The translations under genes were made by a program, and so were the position numbers. Below are positions 8,689 through 17,394 of a DNA stretch of 64,000 nucleotides, in pieces (position 1 is the stretch's first letter; each line of letters opens with the position of its first letter). The notes beneath the pieces were generated by a model. The model saw only the letters and a list, made by a program, of their open reading frames with translations. It made no database searches and had not been told where the DNA came from. Source of the stretch: Myxococcota bacterium (GTDB lineage Bacteria > Myxococcota_C > UBA6777). The stretch spans positions 1-64,000 of the forward strand of contig JAKLKB010000024.1 of assembly GCA_023150835.1 (NCBI GenBank), read 5' to 3'.

Positions 8689-9702
8689 ATGGAACGTCGC
8701 ATCTTGTGGGCTTTTCCCGGGCAAGGAACGGAAGAAGCGGGAATGGGGGTTGCGTTGGCATCGGAGTATCCGCTTGTTCGGGCGTGTTTGGAGCGGGCGT
8801 CGGATTGTTTGGGGATGGATGTGCATCGGATGTTGTTGCGGGGGAATCGGAGGATTGGAGAGACGCAGATCTTGCAGCCAGCGATCACAGCGGTGAGTGT
8901 AGGGATTGGGCGGATCTTGGAGGCGCACGGGGTGGGGCGTGGGTGGACGATCGGACATTCTCTTGGGGAGATGGGAGCGGTGTGGGCGGCGGGTGGATGG
9001 GGCTGGTCTGAAGCGATCCATCTGTCGGCGGTGCGGGGGAGTTGGATGGCGGAGGCGGCTCGACAAGTGGAAGGCGGGATGCTTGCGCTTACGGATACTT
9101 CCGAAGAAGTCTGTCAAGAAGCCATCGCGTGGGGGCGGCAGTTTGGGGCGTTTGGTTTGGCGGCACAAAATGGGCCGAGGCTGTGGACATTGACGGGGGA
9201 TATCGAAGCGGTCGAAGCTGTCTTGAAGCGTTATCCGTCTCGTCGGCTGGTGGCTTCGGGAGCTTGGCATAGTCCTCGGATGGCGGAGGCGGTGGAGCCT
9301 TTTCGTGCGGTGATGGAGGAGGCTGTGTGTAAGCTCTTGGAACGAGGTGTGCGTGACGAGGCGGCAGAGCCTTTTCGTGCGACGGTGGCGCAGGTTCCAA
9401 AAGGGCATTGGAAAGCGCATTGGATCGCGAATGCGACGGGCGATATCTGCTCTGATATCGCAGAAGTCCCGAAGCTGTTGAGTATGCAGCTAACCCAGCC
9501 GATCCTGTGGATGCTGTCGATGCAGCATTTGGAAAAAGAAGAGCTCACCGATATCGTGATCTGCGGCCCACATCGGGTCTTACAGGGGTTGTTGCGCCGT
9601 CATCTTCCGCGTGCGCGTGTCCATGCAACCGAGCATCCGCGCTTGTTGCGTGAAACGCTCGATGCTTTGGGTGATCTGCGTTCGAGAGAGGCTGTTCGAT
9701 GA
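8689..9702 (+). CDS. fabD: Malonyl-CoA:ACP transacylase
   Basis: Loads malonate from CoA onto the carrier protein. The 337-residue protein starts with the FPGQGTE motif, has the nucleophile Ser91 in GHSLGE, the carboxylate-binding Arg116 (AVRGSWM) and the catalytic His194 in GAWHSPRM. GAGAGG lies 8 bases before the ATG; a GTG three bases earlier is an alternative. About 30 residues after His194 (RGVRDEAAEPFRA) look like an insertion repeating the preceding AVEPFRA segment. Its end overlaps the next start by four bases (ATGA), showing translational coupling with the dehydratase. Confidence 0.92.
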   Translation: MERRILWAFPGQGTEEAGMGVALASEYPLVRACLERASDCLGMDVHRMLLRGNRRIGETQILQPAITAVSVGIGRILEAHGVGRGWTIGHSLGEMGAVWAAGGWGWSEAIHLSAVRGSWMAEAARQVEGGMLALTDTSEEVCQEAIAWGRQFGAFGLAAQNGPRLWTLTGDIEAVEAVLKRYPSRRLVASGAWHSPRMAEAVEPFRAVMEEAVCKLLERGVRDEAAEPFRATVAQVPKGHWKAHWIANATGDICSDIAEVPKLLSMQLTQPILWMLSMQHLEKEELTDIVICGPHRVLQGLLRRHLPRARVHATEHPRLLRETLDALGDLRSREAVR

Positions 9703-10331
9703 AGCGAAAAAAAGATGTGTTGTCGTTGGGATCAGAAGTTGTGCAGTTGTTGGTGCCGCAAAGACGGCCTTTTTTGATGGTGGATCGCGTCGAAGCCTAC
9801 CAACGTGAGCCTCAAGGGTATGCGATCTGTAGTCGTTGTTTGTCGATCAACGACCCTTTTTTTGCGGGACACTTTCCTCAAATGGCCGTCTTCCCGGGCG
9901 CATTGATGTTGGAGGGGATGTGCCAAACCTCGCAGATCTTGTGTACGTTAACGATCTATCAGCGCTTCATGGAGGAACAAGGCGACGAGCCCGCGTCTCT
10001 GCTCGAAGCCTTGCGCAATCTCGAACGCGGCTTTCGCCTTGAACCCGGATACCAAGAAGAACAAGCCCGACTGTATCTTGAGCGAACACAGCAGGCCCGA
10101 CGCAACAACATCGGCATGACCGCAAGCACGCAAATGAAGTTCCTACATCCCGTCTTTGCGGGTGAACAGGTGTTTTACACTTCGCGTTTGCAGCGGCAGA
10201 TGGACGAGATGTGGCGCTTTGAGGTCGAGGCCGAAGTCAACGAGAAGATCGTCGCCAAAGGCGTGGTCACGTCGATGGTTGTCCAACATCCTGCGGTCTC
10301 TTCTCTGTTGGCTGCGGTGCTTCACGGGTGA
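9699..10331 (+). CDS. FabZ/FabA-like 3-hydroxyacyl-ACP dehydratase
   Basis: Hotdog-fold dehydratase that would remove water from the 3-hydroxyacyl chain. It begins with the FabZ-like segment LLVPQRRPFLMVDRV, then GHFPQMAVFPGALMLEGMCQ with catalytic His58 and Glu72. At 210 residues it is about 60 longer than FabZ. The extra part is a charged segment (about 90-140: EEQGDEPASLLEALRNLERG and beyond) before the second half of the fold (KFLHPVFAGEQVFYTSRL). Four-base overlap with fabD. FabZ-like without isomerase is the simplest reading, but a FabA-like double-bond isomerase cannot be excluded. Confidence 0.87.
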   Translation: MKRKKDVLSLGSEVVQLLVPQRRPFLMVDRVEAYQREPQGYAICSRCLSINDPFFAGHFPQMAVFPGALMLEGMCQTSQILCTLTIYQRFMEEQGDEPASLLEALRNLERGFRLEPGYQEEQARLYLERTQQARRNNIGMTASTQMKFLHPVFAGEQVFYTSRLQRQMDEMWRFEVEAEVNEKIVAKGVVTSMVVQHPAVSSLLAAVLHG

Positions 10332-10347
10332 GGGTGTTTTGAGTGCG

Positions 10348-12021
10348 ATGGCGATATCGATCCGAGAGATGGCTCGGAAGGACGGGAGGTTTCGAGTGAA
10401 AGAAGAGCGGGAGCGAAGTTATTGGGGATGGGGCTACGCAGATCAAGTGTTGCCTGAAAAGCTGTTGGCGCGGTTTCAAGGGACGTTGCAGATGGCGTTG
10501 GGGTTGGAGGCGTTGCGGCATCGCCAACCGTTGGGGCTTTCGGCGCTGCGGCTTCGTGTACCGCGCTTTGCATTACCCGCATCGTTGCGGGATATCTGCA
10601 CGCAGGAAACGCCCGAGCGTGCAAGACACAGCTACGGAAAAGCGTTTCGCGATGTGGTGCGCGGGCTGTACGGGCAATTCGACAACCCGCCCGATTATGT
10701 GGCCTATCCGCGAAGTGAGGCCGATATCGAGCGTTTGTTTGCGTTTTGTGGTGCATCCAACGTGGCGCTGATCCCGTTTGGTGGGGGAAGCAGCGTGGTG
10801 GGCGGTGTCGAACCTCCCCGAACAGCGGGGTATGCGGGGGCGATATCGTGTGATATGCGCTTTTTTGATCGGGTGATACGGGTGGATCGCGAAAGTCGAA
10901 CCGCAACCATCCAAGCGGGGATCTACGGCCCTGCCTTGGAGGCGGCCTTGAAGCCGCATGGCTTGACGTTGCGCCATTTTCCCCAAAGCTTCGAGTTTTC
11001 CACTTTGGGCGGGTGGATCGCAACCCGCTCTGGCGGCCATTATGCGACGGTTCAAACCCACATCGACGAATTTGTGCAGTCTGTACGGATGGTGACGCCC
11101 AAAGGTGTGTTGGAAACCCGCCCTTTACCCGGATCGGGGGCCGGCCCAGAGCCTTCGCGTTGGGTGATCGGCTCCGAAGGGATCTTTGGCATCCTTACCG
11201 AAGCCACCATGCGCTTGCAAGATATCCCGCAGTATCGGTCCAAAGCGACGGTGTCGTTTGCGTCTGAACCTGCGGGGTTTGCGGCGGTTCGCCAGATCAG
11301 CCAATCCGGACTCTCTCCCGCCAACTGTCGGCTGATCTCTTCGATGGAAGCTTTTAGCATGGGAGCGGGCGATGGTCGCGAGACGATCTTGTTGTTGGGG
11401 TTCGAGTCTCACGATCATCCGCAACAGCAGCGATTGGAGCGGGCCTTGGCGATCTGCGCACAGCACGACGGCTCGCCCAAAGTCTTGCAAGGTCGGGCCT
11501 TGGACGACGAAGAGGGCGATGCTTCGGAGCGTTGGAAACAGAGCTTTTTGTTGGCTCCGTACCTGCGCGATGCGATGCTTTGTTGTGGGATCTTGCTTGA
11601 AACCTTTGAAACCGCCGTCACATGGGATCGTTTTGCTGCGTTCCATCAAGCCGTGATCGCGGCTGCGACGGATGCTTTGCAAGCACACTGCGGCGGAGGG
11701 TTGATCACATGGCGTTTTACGCATGTCTATCCTGACGGGCCTGCGCCTTATTACTCGGTGGTGGCTCCTGCCCGAGAAGGCCAAGAAGTCGAACAATGGG
11801 ACGCCATCAAATCCGCTGTCTCTGACGCGATCCTCGCCTGTGGTGGCACGATTACACACCACCACGCCGTCGGCAAAGATCATCGACCTTGGTATACGCA
11901 ACAGATATCCCCTCTCTTCGGCGAGATCCTCCACCAAGCCAAACGCACCCTCGATCCCGCGTGGATACTCAACCCCGAAGTCCTCCTCCCTCCCGACCCT
12001 CCTCACTCACAACGCTCTTGA
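10348..12021 (+). CDS. FAD-linked oxidase, alkyl-DHAP-synthase-like
   Basis: 557 residues. The N-terminus RSYWGWGYADQ, the FAD-binding PCMH domain (PFGGGSSVVGGVEPP, then FSTLGGWIATRSGGHYATVQTHIDEFV) and the C-terminal motif THHHAVGKDHRPWY match alkyldihydroxyacetonephosphate synthases, which exchange the acyl group of acyl-DHAP for a fatty alcohol to form an ether bond. The histidine run is the family's active-site signature. Two starts are possible: ATG at 10348, 16 bases after the dehydratase stop, or GTG at 10396 with a good GGGAGG site. Being the last enzyme of the cluster, it suggests an ether-linked lipid product, though related FAD oxidases use other substrates. Confidence 0.8.
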   Translation: MAISIREMARKDGRFRVKEERERSYWGWGYADQVLPEKLLARFQGTLQMALGLEALRHRQPLGLSALRLRVPRFALPASLRDICTQETPERARHSYGKAFRDVVRGLYGQFDNPPDYVAYPRSEADIERLFAFCGASNVALIPFGGGSSVVGGVEPPRTAGYAGAISCDMRFFDRVIRVDRESRTATIQAGIYGPALEAALKPHGLTLRHFPQSFEFSTLGGWIATRSGGHYATVQTHIDEFVQSVRMVTPKGVLETRPLPGSGAGPEPSRWVIGSEGIFGILTEATMRLQDIPQYRSKATVSFASEPAGFAAVRQISQSGLSPANCRLISSMEAFSMGAGDGRETILLLGFESHDHPQQQRLERALAICAQHDGSPKVLQGRALDDEEGDASERWKQSFLLAPYLRDAMLCCGILLETFETAVTWDRFAAFHQAVIAAATDALQAHCGGGLITWRFTHVYPDGPAPYYSVVAPAREGQEVEQWDAIKSAVSDAILACGGTITHHHAVGKDHRPWYTQQISPLFGEILHQAKRTLDPAWILNPEVLLPPDPPHSQRS

Positions 12022-12162
12022 TGGACGCCTTTGCTACAAACCCACAACGCTCTTGACGGACGCCTTCGCTACAAACCAAAACGCTCTTGACAAATTCTCC
12101 GAACACGACGAACGATCGGTCCGCTGATCTTGTTTTGCCCTTCGACCGCAAAGGAGTTTGTC

Positions 12163-12597
12163 ATGGAGATCCCCAAGTTTCTACGCGAACGTGCTGTCCA
12201 AGCCATCGATTCATTGCTTACCATCCAAGAAGCCGCCGGCCTGATGCAGATACACAACGTCGGTGCTTTGCTGGTGATCGAAGATGGCCGACTTGTCGGC
12301 CTGATCTCGGAACGCGATATCGCTTGCAAAGTCGCCGCAGAAGGTCGTGATCCAAGCACCACCCTTGTCCAACAAGTTATGACCTCCGAAGTGATCTCCG
12401 TCGTCGAAACCGATTCCCTCGAATATGCGATGGAGCTGATGCAACGCCACCACATCCGTCACCTCCCGATGATGCGCGACGGCCAAGTCCTCGCCATGCT
12501 CGGCCTCCGTGACCTCTGTGAACTCCGCGTCAAGCTCCTTCACAGCGAAAACCGCAATCTCGCTTCCATCGTCGCTCTCCACGATCAAGACGCCTGA
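12163..12597 (+). CDS. CBS-domain pair protein
   Basis: 144 residues made up almost wholly of two CBS motifs (SLLTIQEAAGLMQIHNVGALLVIEDGRLVGLISERDI, then VISVVETDSLEYAMELMQRHHIRHLPMM). Such stand-alone pairs bind adenine nucleotides and act as energy sensors or regulators of partner proteins. AAGGAG lies 7 bases before the ATG. It follows the flavoenzyme by 140 bases on the same strand and might regulate the cluster, but CBS proteins are common and the link is only positional. Confidence 0.88.
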   Translation: MEIPKFLRERAVQAIDSLLTIQEAAGLMQIHNVGALLVIEDGRLVGLISERDIACKVAAEGRDPSTTLVQQVMTSEVISVVETDSLEYAMELMQRHHIRHLPMMRDGQVLAMLGLRDLCELRVKLLHSENRNLASIVALHDQDA

Positions 12598-12598
12598 T

Positions 12599-12692
12599 CC
12601 CGCCTCTCAAGCCCAACTACACCCCGCCTCTCAAGCCCAACTACACCCCGCCTCTCAAGCCCAGCCACACCCCGCCTCTCAAACCCAACTAG
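12599..12692 (+). repeat. 24-bp tandem repeat, four copies
   Basis: CCGCCTCTCAAGCCCAACTACACC repeats about 3.9 times directly after the CBS gene's stop codon, with one or two changes per unit. It is not within a supported reading frame. Confidence 0.85.
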
Positions 12693-12714
12693 GTACTCCT
12701 ATCCCATCGGATTG

Positions 12715-12855
12715 ACGCGGTTGCTAAAAAAAGCCGTGTTCGCGCTCCTTCAAGCGACAGAGCCGTTGGTTTGAAAGACTTGTGCTCTTTTCGCCCCTCA
12801 CGGGGTCAAGGGGCGGCAGTCTATGGCGGGGTTTGGGGCAACGCCCCACAAAAAT
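12715..12855 (+). repeat. Interspersed element B, copy 3
   Basis: GCCGTGTTCGCG, CTTCAAGCGACAGAGCCGTTGGTTTGAAA, ACGGGGTCAAGGGGC, then GGGGCAACGCCCCA. Same order of landmarks and orientation as copy 1. No gene is seen from here to 13185. Confidence 0.75.
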
Positions 12856-12951
12856 CATCGAACCGCATCACTCCTCCCCTCATCGAAAAAACACCTTGAG
12901 TCCCCTTCTTTTTTCGTTGCGATCTCCGCCGACTGTGTAGTTTTCGTAACA

Positions 12952-12988
12952 CTTGTACAAGAAAAAAGATCGTGGTATGACAGCCACG
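12952..12988 (+). promoter_or_regulatory. Candidate promoter/operator for the methyltransferase gene
   Basis: A weak -35 (TTGTAC, 12953-12958) and a -10 (TATGAC, 12976-12981) are 17 bases apart. The -35 lies inside the perfect palindrome CTTGTACAAG, and the -10 lies in the loop of CGTGG...CCACG (12971-12988). Symmetry of this kind is usual for repressor sites, but the promoter score is modest. Confidence 0.3.
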
Positions 12989-13184
12989 CGTTACGCCGCA
13001 ATGCCATTCAGTGCGTGACCAAGCAAGAGGAGGTGCTGGGTTTCGCAAGGATTCTTTTGGACTTGTTTGGTGCGCGTAGCGCTTGAATAACAAGCCATTG
13101 AGATGCCTTAGAACACATCATCTTGAGAAAAACATTGAAGAGGCGGAGGTGTCGCTGCGTTTTGCATGAGGGAGTTTTACATCG

Positions 13185-13844
13185 ATGAGGGCGTACGTCA
13201 TGAGTGGGTATGATCGTTTTTCTGTAGGAGATCGAGGAAGCCTGTGGGTGGAGTCGCTGGTTTCTCCTTATCGGCGCGAAACCATCGAGGCATTGGGGGA
13301 TTGTGCGGGAGGGGCTGTATTGGATCTCGCTTGTGGAGAAGGTGAGAACTTTGATCACTGGCGTTTGGGGTCGAAACATGCGCCCGCATGGGTGATCGGT
13401 GTGGACGCCTCGATCCGCAAGCTGCGCGAAGCCCACCAGCGCGTCCGTCAAGGCGGGTGGAAAAATGCAGTCCTTCTGCAAACCGAAGATTATGCTTTGG
13501 AACAGCCGTTGTTTTCGGAGTATTGGCGAAGCGATGGTTTTGATGGCGTGGTGTGTACGTTGGGGCTGACGGCTCTCCAAGATTGGGAACAAGTGTTCTC
13601 AAGATCTTTTTCCTTATTGAAGCCGGGTGGGCGATTCGCGATCTTGGATCGCTATACCAGCAAAGACGAATCCAATCCCGCTTCCGAAGGCACCAGTCCC
13701 GCGCCCGATTTTACACGCCGTGTCTGGGAATCCTTGGAACGTGCTTGCGATGACTTCCAGATGCGCTTTTTGGATGCTTCCCCCCGCGCTCTCGGCGGAA
13801 ACCTCTATCTCGCTTCGGGAAGACGCAAACTGATCGCCCACTAG
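13185..13844 (+). CDS. SAM-dependent class I methyltransferase
   Basis: 219 residues. Motif I is VLDLACGEGENFD, the acidic residue after beta 2 is in VIGVDASIRKLREAHQR, and the post-motif region FDGVVCTLGLTALQDWEQVFSRSFSLLKPGGRFAILD matches ubiquinone/menaquinone-type methyltransferases. The methyl acceptor cannot be told. GAGGGAG precedes the ATG at 13185 by 10 bases; a second ATG at 13200 is possible. It stands alone between repeat blocks. Confidence 0.82.
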   Translation: MRAYVMSGYDRFSVGDRGSLWVESLVSPYRRETIEALGDCAGGAVLDLACGEGENFDHWRLGSKHAPAWVIGVDASIRKLREAHQRVRQGGWKNAVLLQTEDYALEQPLFSEYWRSDGFDGVVCTLGLTALQDWEQVFSRSFSLLKPGGRFAILDRYTSKDESNPASEGTSPAPDFTRRVWESLERACDDFQMRFLDASPRALGGNLYLASGRRKLIAH

Positions 13845-13929
13845 ATCGCGCTTGCTTTTTTCTCCAATCGTTCCGCATCGACAGATATCGCCAAAACATC
13901 TTGATAGGGCCCGGGTATGGGGTTTTTGT

Positions 13930-14112
13930 CTACTGATCCGCCCGTTGTGTGCGACCTATGTAGGGGCAGCCCCCTGTGGCTGCCCAATAAAAGGGCGTCT
14001 GCGTAAAGATGTAGGGGCAGCCCTCTGTGGCTGCCCAATAAAAGGGCGTCTGTGTAAAGATGTAGGGGCAGCCCCCTGTGGCTGCCCAATAAAAGGGCGT
14101 CTACAGCAGATC
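13930..14112 (+). repeat. MITE-like element A core, three tandem copies
   Basis: GATCCGCCCGTTGTGTGCG is followed by three copies of a unit of about 55 bp: GTAGGGGCAGCC(C/T)CCTGTGGCTGCCC and AATAAAAGGGCGTCTGTGTAAAGAT. Each copy can fold into a GGGGCAGCC/GGCTGCCC hairpin. It lies between the methyltransferase and msrA genes. Confidence 0.8.
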
Positions 14113-14150
14113 GCACCTACCCTTCCCTATCAAAAGAAGGAGGCGTTTCG

Positions 14151-14849
14151 ATGCGTTTGTTTGTATTCGTGAGTTTGTTTGGCCTTTTGCTTGCCAAGGT
14201 GGAGATGTGTTCGACCCATCCATCGCTACCCGCTGAAGTGCGTGCGGAAACACCCGCCCAAGAAGACAAGTATGCGATCCCACCGCTGCCGCGTGTTCCA
14301 AACGGCGCAGAAGTGGCGATCTTTGCGGGCGGATGCTTTTGGTGCGTCCAACCTCCTTTTGACAAACAAAAAGGCGTGCTTGCCACAAGCGTCGGATTCA
14401 CGGGCGGCAGCGAAAAGAACCCCACCTACAAAGACGTTGCCTACGGGCGAACCAGCCACACCGAAGCCTTGTTTGTGGTGTACGATCCAAAGCAGGTCAC
14501 TTACGAAAAACTCTTGGATATCTTTTGGCGACAGATCCAACCCAACCAAAAAAACGGCCAATTTGCCGATATCGGGACGCAATATCGAACGGGGATTTTT
14601 TATACAAACGCGGCCCAACGCCGCGCCGCTGAAGCCTCGAAAAAAGCCATCGCTGCGAGCGGTTGCTTTCTTGCCGATATCGCCGTCGAGATCTCCAAGG
14701 CCACCCCGTTTTATCCCGCAGAAAATTACCATCAAAAGTATTATCAAAAAAATCCTTCACATTATCTGCGCTACAAGATCGGCTCGGGGCGAGCAGGTTA
14801 TCTCGCCGCTCGCTGGACAGAAAAAGGCTGTCGCCCCCTCCCCAAATAA
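14151..14849 (+). CDS. msrA: Peptide methionine sulfoxide reductase MsrA, exported
   Basis: Reduces methionine-S-sulfoxide in proteins. The catalytic Cys62 is in GCFWC, the catalytic Glu in the SHTEALFVVYDP segment is kept, and NYHQKYY near the end is typical. A hydrophobic N-terminus (MRLFVFVSLFGLLLAK) followed by a linker indicates export to the periplasm, where MsrA repairs envelope proteins. The motif GCFWCVQPPF has Gln where most MsrA proteins have Glu (GCFWxxE), a mild departure. AAGGAGG lies 7 bases before the ATG. It has no MsrB partner nearby. Confidence 0.92.
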   Translation: MRLFVFVSLFGLLLAKVEMCSTHPSLPAEVRAETPAQEDKYAIPPLPRVPNGAEVAIFAGGCFWCVQPPFDKQKGVLATSVGFTGGSEKNPTYKDVAYGRTSHTEALFVVYDPKQVTYEKLLDIFWRQIQPNQKNGQFADIGTQYRTGIFYTNAAQRRAAEASKKAIAASGCFLADIAVEISKATPFYPAENYHQKYYQKNPSHYLRYKIGSGRAGYLAARWTEKGCRPLPK

Positions 14850-15019
14850 GCACAGCGTCGGCGCTCGTTTCGACAGATGGGGCGTTTCTTTGGGGTGATA
14901 CGATATCCTGATGTTGCGAGATCGAGTTCGGGGATGCTCGCGAATCGATCAAGTCCAATCATCGGGGGTTTATACCGATCCGCTTGATCATGTATTGAGC
15001 GGATTTCGTAGGATGTCGT

Positions 15020-17341
15020 TCAGCGCTTGGCAGGTTGTGGCAAAGCCCGATGTTCCGAATGGGTGGCTGGGTCTGCGGCTTTGGCTACCACAAGCCGCTT
15101 GAGAGCCAACGCCGCGCTAACGCGTACTTCGTTATCTGTGTCCTCAAGAACCTCCTTCAACGCGGAAAGCACTTCTTTGGAACCCACCCCCACCTCGCCC
15201 AAGGCTTTTGCTGCGTTCTTGCGAACCAAACCATCTACGTCGCTGAGGGCGAAGATCAGCGCAGGGATCGCCGCACGAGCTTCTCCCTTCATCTTGCCCA
15301 GCGCCACGGCTGTATCGTGGCGCAGTTTGTTCTCCGCGTCCTTGAGGAACCGAACCAAGGTCGGGATCGCTACACGAGCTTCCACACCTATCCCACCCAA
15401 TGCCTGCACAGCATTTCTGCGAACCTCCCCGCCCTTGCGTCGAAGAGTTGAAAGAAGCAACGGCACCGCCGCCACCCCCATCTTCCCCAAGGCCCACACG
15501 ATATCTCGGTGAACCCAACTTTCCCCGTCCTCAAGCCCCCGAATCAAGGCTGGAATCGCTTCTTTGGCTCCCACTCCCATCTTCCCCAAGGCCAAGGCCG
15601 CTCCCTTACGAGCGAAACTCTTTTTGTATTTGAGCGTCCGAATCAAGGCTGGGAGCGCGGCTTTTGCTTTTCCTCCCATCTTACCCAAAGCTAGGGCCGC
15701 ATGATAGGAGACGACGCCATCTTTATCCTTGAGAGTTCGAATCAAGGCAGGGATCGCAGAAGTGGCCTCAACGCTCATTTCCCCCAAGGCTTCGGCCACA
15801 TCCTTACGAACCCCGCTATCCTTGTCTTTGAGTAACCGAATCAATGTAGGGATCGCGGCTTTGGCTTCCGCCCCCATCTTCCCCAAAGCCCTTGCCGCGC
15901 TCCTGCGAACCCAGTAATCCCCATCACCGAGCGCCCGAATCAAGGCCGAGAGCGCAGCACGAGCCTCCGCTCCCATCCCAACTAACGCCTTCGCTGCATT
16001 CCAACGAACATCGCTATCCGTGTCTTGTAGGGCTGCGATCAACGTCGGAACCGCCAACCCGCCGATCATTCCTAACGCCGATGCCGCGTACAAGCGAACG
16101 AAGCGATCTCTGTCCTTGATCGCCTGAGCCAGAGCAGGGATCGCCACATGGGCCTCCCTTCCGATCCTTCCCAACGCCTGTGATGCACTCAAACGAACGT
16201 TGTTATCCTTGTCTTGGAGAGCCTGAATCAGCGCAGGGAGCGCCGATCGAGCCTTCCTTCTCATACCCCCCAACGCAAAGATCGCAGCGTCACGAACATC
16301 GCTCTCCGTCTCGTTCAGCAGTCGCAACAGCAACGGCATCGCTGCATCGGCCTCTGCCTCCACCCCGATTTGCCCCAACGCAAAGGCTGCTTTTTTTTGG
16401 ACATCCTTCTCTTTGTCTTGGAGAGCACGGAGCAGGGCTGGAATGGCTGCCTTCGCTCTTGCTTTCATCTCGCCTAGAGCCTCCGCTGCACCAACACGAA
16501 CCTTTTTGTCCTTGTGTTGGAGGGCCTTGATCAGCGGCGCAACCGCTTCCTCGCCCATCAAACCCAAGGCCCAAACACCTCCCCTGTGATCGTCGCTGTT
16601 TGGGCTTTGAAGGAGTTCGATCAACAGCGGTATCATCCACTCGCCCATCTTCCGCAAGGCCAAGGCTCCACGAACGCGGATCTCGCGATGCTTTCCTCTA
16701 ATTTGATCAAGGAGGACAGGCAGCGCACCTTTGGCCGCCACACCCATCTTCGCTAACGCCTCCGCTGCCTCCAAGCCCACGTCGCGTTCTGGATCATCAA
16801 GAGCCGTGATCAGGGATGGGATCGCCTTCGTTCCTATTCGGCCCAAAGCATAGACCGCGCCCTTACGGACCAGACGTTCATGGTTCTTGAGTGATTCGAC
16901 CAAGACAGGGAGTGCCGCATCTGCCGACTCTCCCATCAAACCCAAGGCCCACACAACACGAGCGCGAACCTCCCCGTCTTTGTCCTTGACTGCTTGAACG
17001 AGCGCTGGGAACGCTGCACGAGCCTTCGGCCCGATCTTTCCCAACGCCCATGCTGCATACGAACGCACAGAGCGATCCCTGTCCTTGAGCGCCCGAATCA
17101 GCGCTGGGATCGCCGCTTTCGCCTCTTTTCCCATCCTCCCCAAGGCCCACGCTGCGTTTACGCGGGCTGAACTCTTCTTGCTCTGAAGTTGTTTTTGTAG
17201 GCCGATAATTCGGTCGGTATTGCCCGCGTGAACTTTGGGGGAGAGGATAGTCAAGAGCCAGACAGCCACAAAAATTCGCCATCCTTGCTCCTGCATCCTC
17301 TTCCATCGTCTCGTAAAAATCCGATGCGTCGTGCTTTCCAT
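15020..17341 (-). CDS. Secreted HEAT-repeat (PBS-lyase type) protein
   Basis: 773 residues. A signal peptide (MQEQGWRIFVAVWLLTILSPKVHAG) is followed by roughly 19-20 HEAT-like repeats of 36-38 residues, consensus AAxALGKMGxEAKAAIPALIRALKDKDxxVR. Such solenoids bind other proteins; no catalytic domain is present. The ATG at 17341 has AAAGGAG 9 bases upstream; the frame extends further but without a good site. Repeats are close in sequence along the whole gene, suggesting growth by duplication. The last repeats end ALALKRLVVAKAADPATHSEH. The binding partner is unknown. Confidence 0.87.
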   Translation of the reverse strand: MESTTHRIFTRRWKRMQEQGWRIFVAVWLLTILSPKVHAGNTDRIIGLQKQLQSKKSSARVNAAWALGRMGKEAKAAIPALIRALKDRDRSVRSYAAWALGKIGPKARAAFPALVQAVKDKDGEVRARVVWALGLMGESADAALPVLVESLKNHERLVRKGAVYALGRIGTKAIPSLITALDDPERDVGLEAAEALAKMGVAAKGALPVLLDQIRGKHREIRVRGALALRKMGEWMIPLLIELLQSPNSDDHRGGVWALGLMGEEAVAPLIKALQHKDKKVRVGAAEALGEMKARAKAAIPALLRALQDKEKDVQKKAAFALGQIGVEAEADAAMPLLLRLLNETESDVRDAAIFALGGMRRKARSALPALIQALQDKDNNVRLSASQALGRIGREAHVAIPALAQAIKDRDRFVRLYAASALGMIGGLAVPTLIAALQDTDSDVRWNAAKALVGMGAEARAALSALIRALGDGDYWVRRSAARALGKMGAEAKAAIPTLIRLLKDKDSGVRKDVAEALGEMSVEATSAIPALIRTLKDKDGVVSYHAALALGKMGGKAKAALPALIRTLKYKKSFARKGAALALGKMGVGAKEAIPALIRGLEDGESWVHRDIVWALGKMGVAAVPLLLSTLRRKGGEVRRNAVQALGGIGVEARVAIPTLVRFLKDAENKLRHDTAVALGKMKGEARAAIPALIFALSDVDGLVRKNAAKALGEVGVGSKEVLSALKEVLEDTDNEVRVSAALALKRLVVAKAADPATHSEHRALPQPAKR

Positions 17342-17394
17342 CGAATGTTTCTCCTTTGGTAGGCGAACCCTGATTAGAAACCTCACGGCTTGGC

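Noticed and set aside
13930-14112. Regularly spaced repeats as a possible CRISPR array
   Set aside because: Spacers are themselves conserved and the unit is the element A core; no cas genes lie near.
14151-14849. Loss of the catalytic Glu in MsrA (GCFWCVQ)
   Set aside because: The functional Glu is in the HTEALFVVYDP segment, which is present; the Gln is only a deviation from the common motif.
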